A stretch of DNA of 64,000 nt from a virus. The DNA lies in IMG/VR virus record IMGVR_UViG_3300002138_000147, positions 105,128 through 169,127 of that record. One strand, written 5' to 3'. Of the stretch, positions 51,689 through 58,627 are shown piece after piece. Numbering within the stretch: the first letter of the stretch is position 1; each line of letters opens with the position of its first letter. Made by a program: the position numbers and the translations under genes. The notes under the pieces are model-generated. The model did not search any database and was not told where the DNA came from. It saw only the letters and a program-made list of their open reading frames with translations.

Positions 51689-52444
51689 TTATCTTGTTCT
51701 ATTGAAAAAGAAGCTAGTCTTCGACATTTTTGCTATTGCTTCTTCTGTTTTTGTAATCAGTGCTTCACCACGTGTGTAAATACGATCAACATTAATTTTT
51801 GTATTACCTGCAAGAGTAACATCAGTAAACGATAAATGTGTTGCGTAATCTAACATAGCCATTCCAGTTACATAACGTATAAACAACGGATCACCAAATA
51901 ATGCTTCTGCTGGAATTTGTGCCCAAACTTCAAGAACAAGATTACAATGTAAATCTGTTTGAATTTCTAAACGTTTACTATTTGGATCAAATCTATATTT
52001 TTTTGTATTCTTACTAAATGTTGCAATTGCATCATACATTGCTTGCTGAACTGTTACAGCTTGAGCATATTCACCAACATTAATAGATGCTACAAAAGGC
52101 ATAGCTGTATTAGATAAAGCAAGTGTTCCTGGTGGCATAATATAACCAAGGTTACGCATATCATTGTAATTCACCATATAAACCCATCTAACAGCTTCAA
52201 TTTCATCTGGAAGTGTAATGAACTTTACACCACTTTTAGCATTCTTATAGAACGACATTAGATCTACGTAATAGTAGGTCATGTGTAGTGCATATTTATA
52301 ATTACGATAAAACCATCTAAGTGCATCAAAAGTAATAATACGTTCTATGTTTTCATTTCCTAATGTATATGGTAAACGACAGTTCATAGTAACGTTATTA
52401 CGTACTACATCAATCAATTCATCAAGTGTTAATCTACTATCCAT
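51689..52444 (-). CDS. Neck/connector-like structural protein (251 aa)
   Basis: The pattern of an N-terminal helical part (ITFDALRWFYRNYKYA), a beta domain (FITLPDEIEAVRWVYMVNY), and a helical C-terminus (FIRYVTGMAMLDYATHLSF) recurs in T4-like head-tail connector proteins. Located 2 nt downstream of a large structural gene. Identity as gp13 or gp14 not shown. Confidence 0.5.
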   Translation of the reverse strand: MDSRLTLDELIDVVRNNVTMNCRLPYTLGNENIERIITFDALRWFYRNYKYALHMTYYYVDLMSFYKNAKSGVKFITLPDEIEAVRWVYMVNYNDMRNLGYIMPPGTLALSNTAMPFVASINVGEYAQAVTVQQAMYDAIATFSKNTKKYRFDPNSKRLEIQTDLHCNLVLEVWAQIPAEALFGDPLFIRYVTGMAMLDYATHLSFTDVTLAGNTKINVDRIYTRGEALITKTEEAIAKMSKTSFFFNRTR

Positions 52445-52446
52445 TT

Positions 52447-54192
52447 TTATACATCTCCTATGATATTCATTAACTTAACATGATTAGTTTTAGCTGTTAC
52501 AACATCTTTATCTGTTGTACCATCAGATAGTTGAACACCTGGATAACGTTTGTTTAATATTTCATTTGAATCAACTATAAATCTTTGATTTATTTTAAAT
52601 CTGAAGACATTAGATACTGGTCCTAATTGTTTTAATGTAAGTGCTAAAGTATTTTGTTTAAACTTACGTATACTATCTGCAACATTTGCTACATCTGGTA
52701 CAATATCTTGCTTAAAAAAATATTTACCAGTGTTGGAATAAATAAACATATCTGTCATTGTTCCGGGTCTAAGAGATGACATCATTACATAATAATTATT
52801 TTCTATATTATTAAAATTATTCATCATTTTAGCATTACTTGTTAATCCAGCAAAAGTATTGAAACGTTCTATGAGTTTTGTTTTGCGATTATATCTATAA
52901 CTTCCAAGAAGTTTAAATACAAAATATTTGCTTCCGTTTGTTTGTTCTGTAAAATCATCAGTAGGCGACATAAATAATACTTGACTACTTGACTTACCGT
53001 TTTGACCACGCAAAACACCTTGAAAAGCATAAATCGCCTTTACATCAAATTTAGTTCCTATTTGAAGTATTTCACTGAGCCCAAGTTGTATTACTTGATC
53101 AATTGTACCTTGTTGTTGTTGAATTGTTTCTGTAGTTTTTGCATCAACATTTCCAGTAGCATGTTCCATTACATAATCAACATCTATAACATCTTGAAAG
53201 TAATCATTTGTGTTAAGAATTCCTTGTTCCCAAATCTTTTTTAATTTAGCTTGATTATCTGCTTTTTCTGATTTACCAGCTTTTTCAATAACATAATTTG
53301 CTTCATATCGAATAGTATTGAGTCGAACAATATTGATTGTCTTACGAGTTTTCAATTTGATACCATCAACTTGTTTGATTTCTTCTAACATATCAGCATT
53401 AAATAGATCTTCAATTTTACCAGGAAGAGAATATTCACTTGCTTCAAAAATCATAGATTCCTGCACAGGCTCTTCTAGTAATTCTTCTTCTGTATCACCT
53501 TGAAGTTCACGAATAGTAAGTTCATAAATGTCTTCAAGTATTGGAATAACTGACATAATTTTTTTTATAGTCAATTGAAAATTTTGAATATCTCTGATAT
53601 TTAAAGTAAATTCACGTACATTTTCAGATTTCTTAATAGTAGAAATAAATGAATTTATTGTACTAATATATTCACCTAGCTTAGATATGTCTTCATTAAT
53701 TTTTACAACCTTAAGAACACTTGCAAGATCACTTGCATCAAATGTTATATTAGATAATGTTTGATATATTTTTGAGTAAGCTTCTCCTTGTGTATCAAGA
53801 AATCTCCACGATCTCATTGGCGAGATTGTTTGTTTGATTTTTTTAAGTATTTCAAAAGAAGAATTTAAAGATTCGATATATCTTGCACGATCTTCAGCAG
53901 TCAATTCAGTTGATTGAGTGCCATCAGTTGATTGAGTATTGTCAGTTTGATCATCGGTTGATGAACCTTCTTCTGGAAGATCTACATTTTTAATTGCTTT
54001 GACATACTCCATACCCCATTGAACAATCAAATTATTTACTTGTTGACGTCGGATACCTTTTTTAATGGAACCTTTCAACCAAGAAAGTGGGGATGTTATC
54101 ACTTTTGATAACATCCCAATTATAGAATCATCCCAGTGAACAGCAGCCTCTCGGATCAGTAATCGTTCTTTTGAAAGAAGGTTCTTCATCAT
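52447..54192 (-). CDS. Large structural protein of unknown family (581 aa)
   Basis: MMKNLLSKERLLIREAAVHWD... A basic amphipathic start, an Asp/Thr/Gln/Ser linker (~75-95), helical middle, and a beta-rich C-terminal domain (~370-520). Part of the leftward structural operon with 51689 and 54196. Unknown. Confidence 0.6.
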   Translation of the reverse strand: MMKNLLSKERLLIREAAVHWDDSIIGMLSKVITSPLSWLKGSIKKGIRRQQVNNLIVQWGMEYVKAIKNVDLPEEGSSTDDQTDNTQSTDGTQSTELTAEDRARYIESLNSSFEILKKIKQTISPMRSWRFLDTQGEAYSKIYQTLSNITFDASDLASVLKVVKINEDISKLGEYISTINSFISTIKKSENVREFTLNIRDIQNFQLTIKKIMSVIPILEDIYELTIRELQGDTEEELLEEPVQESMIFEASEYSLPGKIEDLFNADMLEEIKQVDGIKLKTRKTINIVRLNTIRYEANYVIEKAGKSEKADNQAKLKKIWEQGILNTNDYFQDVIDVDYVMEHATGNVDAKTTETIQQQQGTIDQVIQLGLSEILQIGTKFDVKAIYAFQGVLRGQNGKSSSQVLFMSPTDDFTEQTNGSKYFVFKLLGSYRYNRKTKLIERFNTFAGLTSNAKMMNNFNNIENNYYVMMSSLRPGTMTDMFIYSNTGKYFFKQDIVPDVANVADSIRKFKQNTLALTLKQLGPVSNVFRFKINQRFIVDSNEILNKRYPGVQLSDGTTDKDVVTAKTNHVKLMNIIGDV

Positions 54193-54195
54193 ATT

Positions 54196-54684
54196 TTATC
54201 GTTTAATCTCTATGCCGTTGTAAGCATATTTTTTGTTGTTTACTTGAAAGTATGCATCAGCAATATGAATTACTTCAGGATTTGTTGATGTTGTCACTAA
54301 AATACCATTTTGATAGATCGCATAAGCTCCTTTAAGTAATTCACTTTTAAACCAATCTTTTTTTGACATTTCTGGTTCAGTGGTTTCAACCACTTCTTCA
54401 TCATCAATAGTTTCAACCACTTCTTCATCATCAATAGTTTCAAACACTTCTAATTCTTCAATAGTTTCAACAACCACTTCTTCATCAATAGTTTCAACAA
54501 CCTCTGTTTTTTCAACAACTGTTTCTTCTTTTTCTTTTTTAGCACGAGGCTTAGCAGGTTTACGCGGTTTCTTTTCTTCTTTTACAGGAACCTCTTCAAT
54601 TGATTCAGAAACATTTTCGTTTACAGTTTCTTCTGCAGAGTTTTCAAATTCTGCATCCATTTGTGTTTCTTGTTCGTTAGTCAT
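54196..54684 (-). CDS. Acidic repeat protein with small C-terminal domain (162 aa)
   Basis: Residues 1-105 are low complexity: acidic stretches around a KPRKPAKPRAKKEK basic patch, then repeats of VVETIDDEE. The last ~55 residues (SKKDWFKSELLKGAYAIYQ onward) are folded. The repeats come from 27-bp DNA repeats near 54388-54495. Likely a virion or assembly factor. Late motif 35 nt upstream. Confidence 0.55.
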   Translation of the reverse strand: MTNEQETQMDAEFENSAEETVNENVSESIEEVPVKEEKKPRKPAKPRAKKEKEETVVEKTEVVETIDEEVVVETIEELEVFETIDDEEVVETIDDEEVVETTEPEMSKKDWFKSELLKGAYAIYQNGILVTTSTNPEVIHIADAYFQVNNKKYAYNGIEIKR

Positions 54685-54718
54685 ATTATTTGTATTCTAT
54701 TTTTGTTTCTATTGACCT

Positions 54719-54727
54719 TTATATATT
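54719..54727 (-). promoter_or_regulatory. Late promoter-like motif AATATATAA
   Basis: Minus strand GTTTAATATATAAAGGTC, upstream of the acidic repeat gene and leading the structural operon. Confidence 0.55.
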
Positions 54728-54742
54728 AAACATGTAAGGTCT

Positions 54743-54772
54743 TTTGTATTTGAAAATTGATCGGTATATTCG
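54743..54772 (+). promoter_or_regulatory. Complete Bacteroidota-type promoter (TTTG-N18-TATATTCG)
   Basis: TTTG at 54743-54746 and TATATTCG at 54765-54772 with 18-nt spacing; the ATG follows 4 nt later, giving a probably leaderless mRNA. Confidence 0.6.
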
Positions 54773-54776
54773 TATT

Positions 54777-55427
54777 ATGAAAATTATAGCAAAGAACAAA
54801 GACTACTATGATGGACTAGTTCATACATTAGGTATTGATTCAGATATTATTTATACTCGGAAAGAATGCCAAAATATTAGTGTATATCTTAACAATATTA
54901 ATTTTCCAAATGATATCTATATTAATAATAATAATAGTGGTAGCTTTTATATTATTGGATTTGCTGGAAAAGTGTATCCAGCAATACGATTAGAACGTAA
55001 AAATTTAACAACTAATGTGATTGAATATGAATGGATTTACGATCAATCTACTATAAGTGAATTATTCACTTGTCAAAAGATTTACAAATGGAGATACTTA
55101 AATAATAAACAAAATGTAGAAACATTTGATCTATTTATCAAACAGCTTAATAATACATCTATTACCACATTATTTCATGAACATCAAGTAGGATCTTTTA
55201 TTCTTTGTAATAATATTTCTTCTATAAAACATAATTTATCATTAGAACCGCTTTTAAAAGATATAGATTTTTATAAATGCGTAGATCCGTTTGCAGCATT
55301 TCTTCAAATGCAAACATTTATATCAGAACAATTACGTCCAATAATGTCTGAAGTTCAACTTACTGATAAAGAGAAAGTTGTTGCAAAAGGTTTTGATCCA
55401 AAATATGGATTTAGAAAAAGAAAATGA
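54777..55427 (+). CDS. Unknown protein (216 aa)
   Basis: Start at ATG 54777 (MKIIAKNKDYYDGLVHTLG), directly after the promoter; the upstream ATG at 54744 lies inside the -33 element. Alpha/beta, with a basic C-terminus (GFDPKYGFRKRK). Not recognised. Lies just before the tRNA cluster. Confidence 0.6.
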   Translation: MKIIAKNKDYYDGLVHTLGIDSDIIYTRKECQNISVYLNNINFPNDIYINNNNSGSFYIIGFAGKVYPAIRLERKNLTTNVIEYEWIYDQSTISELFTCQKIYKWRYLNNKQNVETFDLFIKQLNNTSITTLFHEHQVGSFILCNNISSIKHNLSLEPLLKDIDFYKCVDPFAAFLQMQTFISEQLRPIMSEVQLTDKEKVVAKGFDPKYGFRKRK

Positions 55428-55469
55428 AAAAAAAAATAATAAATATTTTTATTATTCAAATATTATACA

Positions 55470-55477
55470 TATATTTG
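55470..55477 (+). promoter_or_regulatory. TAnnTTTG element upstream of tRNA cluster
   Basis: TATATTTG 33 nt before the first tRNA-like element, the likely promoter of the cluster. Confidence 0.5.
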
Positions 55478-55509
55478 CTTCATCAAACAAACACAAATAA
55501 GTGTTTAAC

Positions 55510-55588
55510 GGTTGGATAGCTCAGTGGGAGAGCAACAGTTACCGGGTTTCCGGAACTGTGGTCGTAGGTTCGAATCCTACTCCGGCCA
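55510..55588 (+). tRNA. tRNA-like gene with extended anticodon arm
   Basis: The acceptor GGTTGGA/TCCGGCC, D arm GCTC...GAGC and T arm GTAGG-TTCGAAT-CCTAC are sound. The anticodon stem ACAGT/ACTGT encloses 15 nt instead of 7. These fold into a further helix CCGG-GTTT-CCGG with one bulged A. No anticodon can be read. Confidence 0.6.
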
Positions 55589-55642
55589 CAAAAATTGGGA
55601 CTAATTACCCCAATATAATCCAGGGTTCGAAACCTGGGGATT
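55589..55642 (+). other. tRNA-derived fragment (T-arm-like)
   Basis: CCAGG-GTTCGAAA-CCTGG resembles a T arm with an eight-base loop, preceded by a hairpin ATTGGG/CCCAAT. No matching acceptor or D arm was found. Confidence 0.3.
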
Positions 55643-55731
55643 GATAAGTGGTGTATGGAGCACACTGGCTATGGTACCCTTTGCAGGGGAGAGCAAGCCG
55701 GGGGAATTGGGTTCGAGTCCCTTTGTTATCA
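55643..55731 (+). tRNA. Degenerate tRNA-like element with 27-nt anticodon loop
   Basis: Partial acceptor GATAA/TTATC, weak D arm, T loop TTCGAGT with only three G-C pairs. The anticodon stem CTGGC/GCCGG encloses 27 nt containing CCC/GGG. No readable anticodon. Confidence 0.35.
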
Positions 55732-55735
55732 CGAA

Positions 55736-55842
55736 GCATCTAGCTTAAATTGGAAAGTGCTGACGTGGAGTCAGAGATATATGGAGTAAAGAGCCATATG
55801 TTGCTTTTGTTCAGAGTCCTGCAGGATCTGAATTTGTATGCA
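55736..55842 (+). tRNA. Degenerate tRNA-like element
   Basis: Acceptor GCATCTA/TGTATGC (6 of 7). The anticodon-like arm CTGAC-GTGGA-GTCAG shares the loop CGTGGAG with 57042. An extra hairpin ATATGG/CCATAT sits in the variable region. The T arm is replaced by TTCAGA/TCTGAA with a bulge. Confidence 0.3.
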
Positions 55843-55853
55843 TACAAAAGTAA

Positions 55854-55926
55854 TGTAAGAGTTCGTGCGGATTAAGACAACTGCTGACACGGTAAGTATC
55901 GAAATCGTATGTGAATAGCTTTTACA
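55854..55926 (+). other. Possible tRNA remnant
   Basis: Ends pair as TGTAAGAG/CTTTTACA over 8 bp at tRNA-like spacing (73 nt), but no D or T arm is convincing. Confidence 0.25.
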
Positions 55927-55933
55927 TGAAAAG

Positions 55934-56008
55934 ACACATGTAGCTCAACTGGATAGAGCTCTGCGCCATTTGGGCTAGGGAGTACAGGTTCGAATCCTGT
56001 CATGTGTC
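55934..56008 (+). tRNA. tRNA-like gene with bulged anticodon arm
   Basis: Perfect acceptor ACACATG/CATGTGT plus a G-1:C73-type pair, D arm GCTC...GAGC, T arm ACAGG-TTCGAAT-CCTGT. The anticodon arm pairs only as CTG-[C]-GCC/GGC-TAG with a five-base loop ATTTG. No normal U33-anticodon is present. Confidence 0.55.
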
Positions 56009-56045
56009 CAAAAGGATGAACAAACGGTTCATTGATTATGTTTGA

Positions 56046-56117
56046 GGGGTAATAGCTCAGTCTAGTAGAGCGCCTGTAGAAAGCGGGAGGACGTCAGTGC
56101 GAATCTGATTTATCATT
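56046..56117 (+). tRNA. Degenerate tRNA-like element, possible Phe (GAA)
   Basis: Weak acceptor GGGGTAA/TTATCAT, good D arm, T arm GTCAG/CTGAT with loop TGCGAAT. Anticodon arm CCTG/CGGG, loop TAGAAAG, would read GAA but with A at position 33. Confidence 0.35.
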
Positions 56118-56190
56118 AGTAACAATGGATACGAAGACTTCGGTCGAAAACTTGTCGCCTTATATGGTTGCAAACGTATAAGGAAAAATA
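56118..56190 (+). other. Two hairpins, no tRNA recognised
   Basis: GAC-TTCG-GTC tetraloop hairpin and CCTTATA...TATAAGG stem with a 12-nt loop. Purpose unknown. Confidence 0.3.
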
Positions 56191-56194
56191 TTAT

Positions 56195-56260
56195 AGGGGT
56201 GTAGCTCAGTTGTTAGAGTGTTCGAATGAAAGGTCGGTGGTTAAATTCCATCCACCCCTA
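56195..56260 (+). tRNA. tRNA-like gene with truncated anticodon arm
   Basis: Perfect acceptor AGGGGTG/CACCCCT, D arm GCTC/GAGT, T stem GGTGG/CCATC with unusual loop TTAAATT. Only 16 nt separate D and T stems (22-23 is normal), allowing just a TTC-GAAT-GAA mini-hairpin. It cannot hold an anticodon loop. Confidence 0.5.
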
Positions 56261-56371
56261 CAAAATTAAAAAGTTTAATGTATTTTTTAAAACATATTAA
56301 TCTTTTTTTAAAAAAAGATATATAACATACAAATAAACATAAAGATGTGAGGAATTGCTTCTATATGTTCT

Positions 56372-56456
56372 GCGCGGTGATGTAATTGGTAACATTCGTG
56401 GCTCATAACCATGGTAGGCTTATAACCCTTGTGGACGTTCGACTCGGCCCTGCGCT
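56372..56456 (+). tRNA. tRNA-Met (CAT) with long variable region
   Basis: Anticodon arm CGTGG-CTCATAA-CCATG is canonical (anticodon at 56404-56406). Acceptor GCGCGG/CCTGCGC region, T arm GGACG-TTCGACT-CGGCC. The variable region is about 19 nt instead of 4-5 and includes AGG-CTTATAAC-CCT. Confidence 0.65.
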
Positions 56457-56473
56457 TCAAAAAAACATTTTAT

Positions 56474-56516
56474 AGAAAAGTTTTTAAAATAAATTTTTAT
56501 AATTAAAAACTTTTCT
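56474..56516. repeat. 14-bp perfect inverted repeat abutting a -7 box
   Basis: AGAAAAGTTTTTAA (56474-56487) and TTAAAAACTTTTCT (56503-56516), one base before TATATTTG at 56518. It may end upstream tRNA transcription or regulate the promoter. Confidence 0.7.
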
Positions 56517-56517
56517 G

Positions 56518-56525
56518 TATATTTG
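56518..56525 (+). promoter_or_regulatory. TAnnTTTG promoter -7 element
   Basis: TATATTTG in front of the micro-ORF at 56578 and the second tRNA group. Confidence 0.55.
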
Positions 56526-56577
56526 TCTTATAATTACAAGAAAGAGAAACAAAAATTACATATATAACATTACAAAG

Positions 56578-56655
56578 ATGAAAACATTTAATAAACATAA
56601 TAATAACAATTTTAAGTTCTGGTCAAACGACTCAGGCTCGGAAGAATTAATTTAG
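56578..56655 (+). CDS. Micro-ORF in tRNA cluster (25 aa)
   Basis: MKTFNKHNNNNFKFWSNDSG... between a promoter and a terminator, so probably a transcribed unit of its own. Coding status uncertain. Confidence 0.35.
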   Translation: MKTFNKHNNNNFKFWSNDSGSEELI

Positions 56656-56688
56656 TTTAGAAAACGAAACACATCTAAAAGAAATTTG

Positions 56689-56712
56689 AATCCCAGCCGA
56701 AAAGCTGGGATT
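56689..56712 (+). terminator. Rho-independent terminator
   Basis: AATCCCAGC/GCTGGGATT stem, six-base loop, followed by eleven T. Confidence 0.85.
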
Positions 56713-56727
56713 TTTTTTTTTAATACA

Positions 56728-56800
56728 CATCAGTAGTTCAATCGGTAGAATGACGGTCTCCAAAACCGTTGGTTGCAAGTTCGAGTCTTGCCTGGTGTGC
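56728..56800 (+). tRNA. tRNA-Trp (CCA)
   Basis: Acceptor ACATCAG/CTGGTGT, anticodon arm ACGGT-CTCCAAA-ACCGT, T arm GCAAG-TTCGAGT-CTTGC. CCA end not encoded. Confidence 0.9.
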
Positions 56801-56823
56801 CGCGACATTTTTGTATAATAAAT

Positions 56824-56898
56824 GCGTCTCTGGTGTAAACTGGTAGAGCACGTTGGTCTGAAAAACCATCGGTCAGGGTTCGATTCCCTGGGGACGCA
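56824..56898 (+). tRNA. tRNA-Phe (GAA)
   Basis: Acceptor GCGTCTC/GGGACGC, anticodon loop CTGAAAA on stem TTGGT/ACCAT, T arm CAGGG-TTCGATT-CCCTG. Confidence 0.88.
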
Positions 56899-56959
56899 CA
56901 AATGTGAACAAAGCCGTCTATGGCTCACAAAGAAGTGCACTTCTACATAGACGCTATAT

Positions 56960-57032
56960 TCCTCAGTAGCTCAGTTGGTAGAGCATGCGACTGTTAATCG
57001 TAAGGTCACTGGTTCGAACCCAGTTTGGGGAG
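56960..57032 (+). tRNA. tRNA-Asn (GTT)
   Basis: Acceptor TCCTCAG/TTGGGGA, anticodon arm TGCGA-CTGTTAA-TCGTA, T arm ACTGG-TTCGAAC-CCAGT. Confidence 0.92.
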
Positions 57033-57041
57033 CATTAAATT

Positions 57042-57113
57042 GGAGAGGTAGCTCAGTTGGTAGAGCAGGAGTCGTGGAGACTCTGGTCAATGGTTCAAAT
57101 CCATTTCTCTCCA
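57042..57113 (+). tRNA. tRNA with unusual anticodon loop (reads TGG; overlapping GTG)
   Basis: Acceptor GGAGAGG/TCTCTCC, D arm, and T arm AATGG-TTCAAAT-CCATT are good. The stem GGAGT/ACTCT carries loop CGTGGAG, with G instead of U at position 33. By position it would read TGG (Pro). Confidence 0.6.
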
Positions 57114-57123
57114 CTAAATATAT

Positions 57124-57210
57124 GGTGTATAAGCAGGATATTAGTTAGTCTGGCTTGTCTGTGAAACAAGTGCTCGAAAGGGCTTGCGAGTGCAATTCTC
57201 GTTATACACC
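57124..57210 (+). tRNA. tRNA-His (GTG) with class-II-like variable arm
   Basis: Eight-bp acceptor GGTGTATA/TATACACC gives the His-specific G-1:C73 pair. Anticodon arm CTTGT-CTGTGAA-ACAAG reads GTG (57161-57163). Between it and the T arm (GCGAG-TGCAATT-CTCGT) lies a 15-nt variable arm GCTC-GAAA-GGGC with a GNRA tetraloop. Bacterial tRNA-His normally has a short variable loop. Confidence 0.8.
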
Positions 57211-57234
57211 CAAGATGAAAAAGAAATTTGATGC

Positions 57235-57260
57235 GTTGTAAGGTAAATTAAACCTACAAC
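57235..57260 (+). promoter_or_regulatory. Hairpin just upstream of start codon 57264
   Basis: GTTGTA(A)GGT/ACCTACAAC with a short A/T loop, ending 3 nt before the ATG. It could control translation or terminate the tRNA transcript. Confidence 0.4.
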
Positions 57261-57263
57261 ACA

Positions 57264-57500
57264 ATGAGTATCAACAAAAGACGTGCTAAATTTGATTTGG
57301 CACAAAATGGGAAAGAGTACAGACGTATTCTTATGGACGAATTATATCCAATCTATTGGGATGAATGTATAGCATTTTATCCACTAATACCAAATAGATG
57401 GGCAAAAAGTTCAAACAAACGATTAATGCGGTGGCAACAAAGAATGTACCAAAGCTGGAAACACAACAGAAAAACACAATACAAAAATGAAAAAGATTAA
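57264..57500 (+). CDS. Small basic protein in tRNA cluster (78 aa)
   Basis: MSINKRRAKFDLAQNGKEYR..., Arg/Lys/Trp/Tyr-rich (MRWQQRMYQSWKHNRKTQ). The composition suggests RNA or DNA binding. Encoded between tRNA genes, so a link to tRNA function is tempting but unproven. Confidence 0.55.
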   Translation: MSINKRRAKFDLAQNGKEYRRILMDELYPIYWDECIAFYPLIPNRWAKSSNKRLMRWQQRMYQSWKHNRKTQYKNEKD

Positions 57501-57518
57501 GACATATAAGATTTAGCC

Positions 57519-57600
57519 AGCTCAGTAATTAAGTTACGGAGTTGGCATTATAATGACCTCGTAGCTTAGTTGGTTAAAGCACCGCACCAATGCTACTAAT
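57519..57600 (+). other. tRNA-derived hairpin and 5' tRNA half
   Basis: A hairpin GCCAGCTC/GAGTTGGC (57519-57549) is followed by GACCTCG-TA-GCTTAGTTGGTTAAAGC (57555-57580), a good acceptor/D-arm 5' half with no 3' half. Its end CACCAATGCT is the exact complement of the D arm of tRNA-Lys downstream. Confidence 0.4.
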
Positions 57601-57605
57601 ATTAA

Positions 57606-57677
57606 TCTTTCAAAGCATTGGTGGTGATGCAATAGACTTTTAATCTATGGAACCTGGTTCGACTCCAGGTGGGAGAA
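57606..57677 (+). tRNA. tRNA-Lys (TTT)
   Basis: Acceptor TCTTTCA/TGGGAGA (with G-U pairs), D arm GCAT-TGGTGGTG-ATGC, anticodon arm ATAGA-CTTTTAA-TCTAT, T arm CCTGG-TTCGACT-CCAGG. Complete. Confidence 0.82.
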
Positions 57678-57718
57678 CACAAGCAATCTACTAATTAATT
57701 TTGAAAGAGTTCATAGTT

Positions 57719-57727
57719 GATATATAA
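57719..57727 (+). promoter_or_regulatory. Late promoter-like motif GATATATAA
   Basis: AGTTGATATATAATAATAAA, 11 nt before ATG 57739; same core as before the capsid gene. Confidence 0.55.
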
Positions 57728-57738
57728 TAATAAAAACT

Positions 57739-58551
57739 ATGAGTCATATATGTGAATATTGTAATTTAATATTTTTTTCAGGACAAAAATTAGGCGGTCA
57801 TAAACCAAATTGTAAAAGTGATCCTAATTATTTTATAAAATTAGAATTAAAAAAACAAAAATTACGAATTTTTAATACTGGTCGTAAATTAACAGAAGAA
57901 CATAAACAAAAAATATCAAAATCAAGGACAGAATATTTAAAAAACAATCCAGATAAAGTTCCATATTTACTTAATCATAGTAGTAAAATAAGTTATCCAG
58001 AATTAACAATGATAAAATATCTTACAGAGTATAATATAACTGGTTGGATTCATCAAATGCAATTTTCAATATATCAACTTGATTTTGCTTTTCCTGAATA
58101 TAAATTATGTGTTGAAATTGATGGAAGTACACATTTACAAAAAAAAGTTATAGAAATTGATAAACGACGTGATGATTTTTTACGTGGTAGTGGATGGAAA
58201 ACATTAAGAATATCAGCAAAAGATATTAATAATAATATTTATACAGCTATTAATAAAATTTTACAATTACTTGATAAAAAAAAAATTGAAATACCTTCTG
58301 AATTTCTTACAAAACAATATTATAAAGAACAGAAAATCAGAGAAGCTAGAGAAGAAAAAAATAAAAAAGAACAAGATAAACTAGAAAAAATTAATAACAG
58401 GATTCAATTAATTTTAAATTCAAAAATTGATTTTCTAAAAATTGGTTGGATGTGTAAAGTTTCAATAATTTTAAATATTACACATCCTAATGTAAAACGT
58501 TTCATGAAAAAAAATATGCAAGATTTTTATGAAACATGTTATCATAGATAA
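57739..58551 (+). CDS. Homing-type endonuclease: zinc finger, NUMOD-like, Vsr/DUF559-like nuclease (270 aa)
   Basis: Residues 4-26 form a C2HC-type finger (CEYC...GHKPNC). GRKLTEEHKQKISKS (~49-63) is a NUMOD3-type DNA-binding motif common in homing enzymes. LDFAFPEYKLCVEIDGSTH (~112-130) with a basic helix and GWKTLRIS is a Vsr/DUF559-like PD-(D/E)XK core. The C-terminus is a basic coiled coil. Very A-rich compared with neighbours, in line with a mobile gene. It sits at the end of the tRNA cluster and may move with it. Confidence 0.78.
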   Translation: MSHICEYCNLIFFSGQKLGGHKPNCKSDPNYFIKLELKKQKLRIFNTGRKLTEEHKQKISKSRTEYLKNNPDKVPYLLNHSSKISYPELTMIKYLTEYNITGWIHQMQFSIYQLDFAFPEYKLCVEIDGSTHLQKKVIEIDKRRDDFLRGSGWKTLRISAKDINNNIYTAINKILQLLDKKKIEIPSEFLTKQYYKEQKIREAREEKNKKEQDKLEKINNRIQLILNSKIDFLKIGWMCKVSIILNITHPNVKRFMKKNMQDFYETCYHR

Positions 58552-58627
58552 ACATATAGAATACACAACGAGAAGTTGTAACTGGATCATTACCAGGTGT
58601 GTTCCGCTAAATTTTAAATATAGCCAA

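Noticed and set aside
57555-57677. tRNA-Lys interrupted by an intron-like hairpin between D arm and anticodon arm
   Set aside because: A complete tRNA-Lys with its own acceptor and D arm fits at 57606-57677. The upstream part is better read as a separate 5' tRNA half; the 10-bp complementarity with the D arm remains noted.
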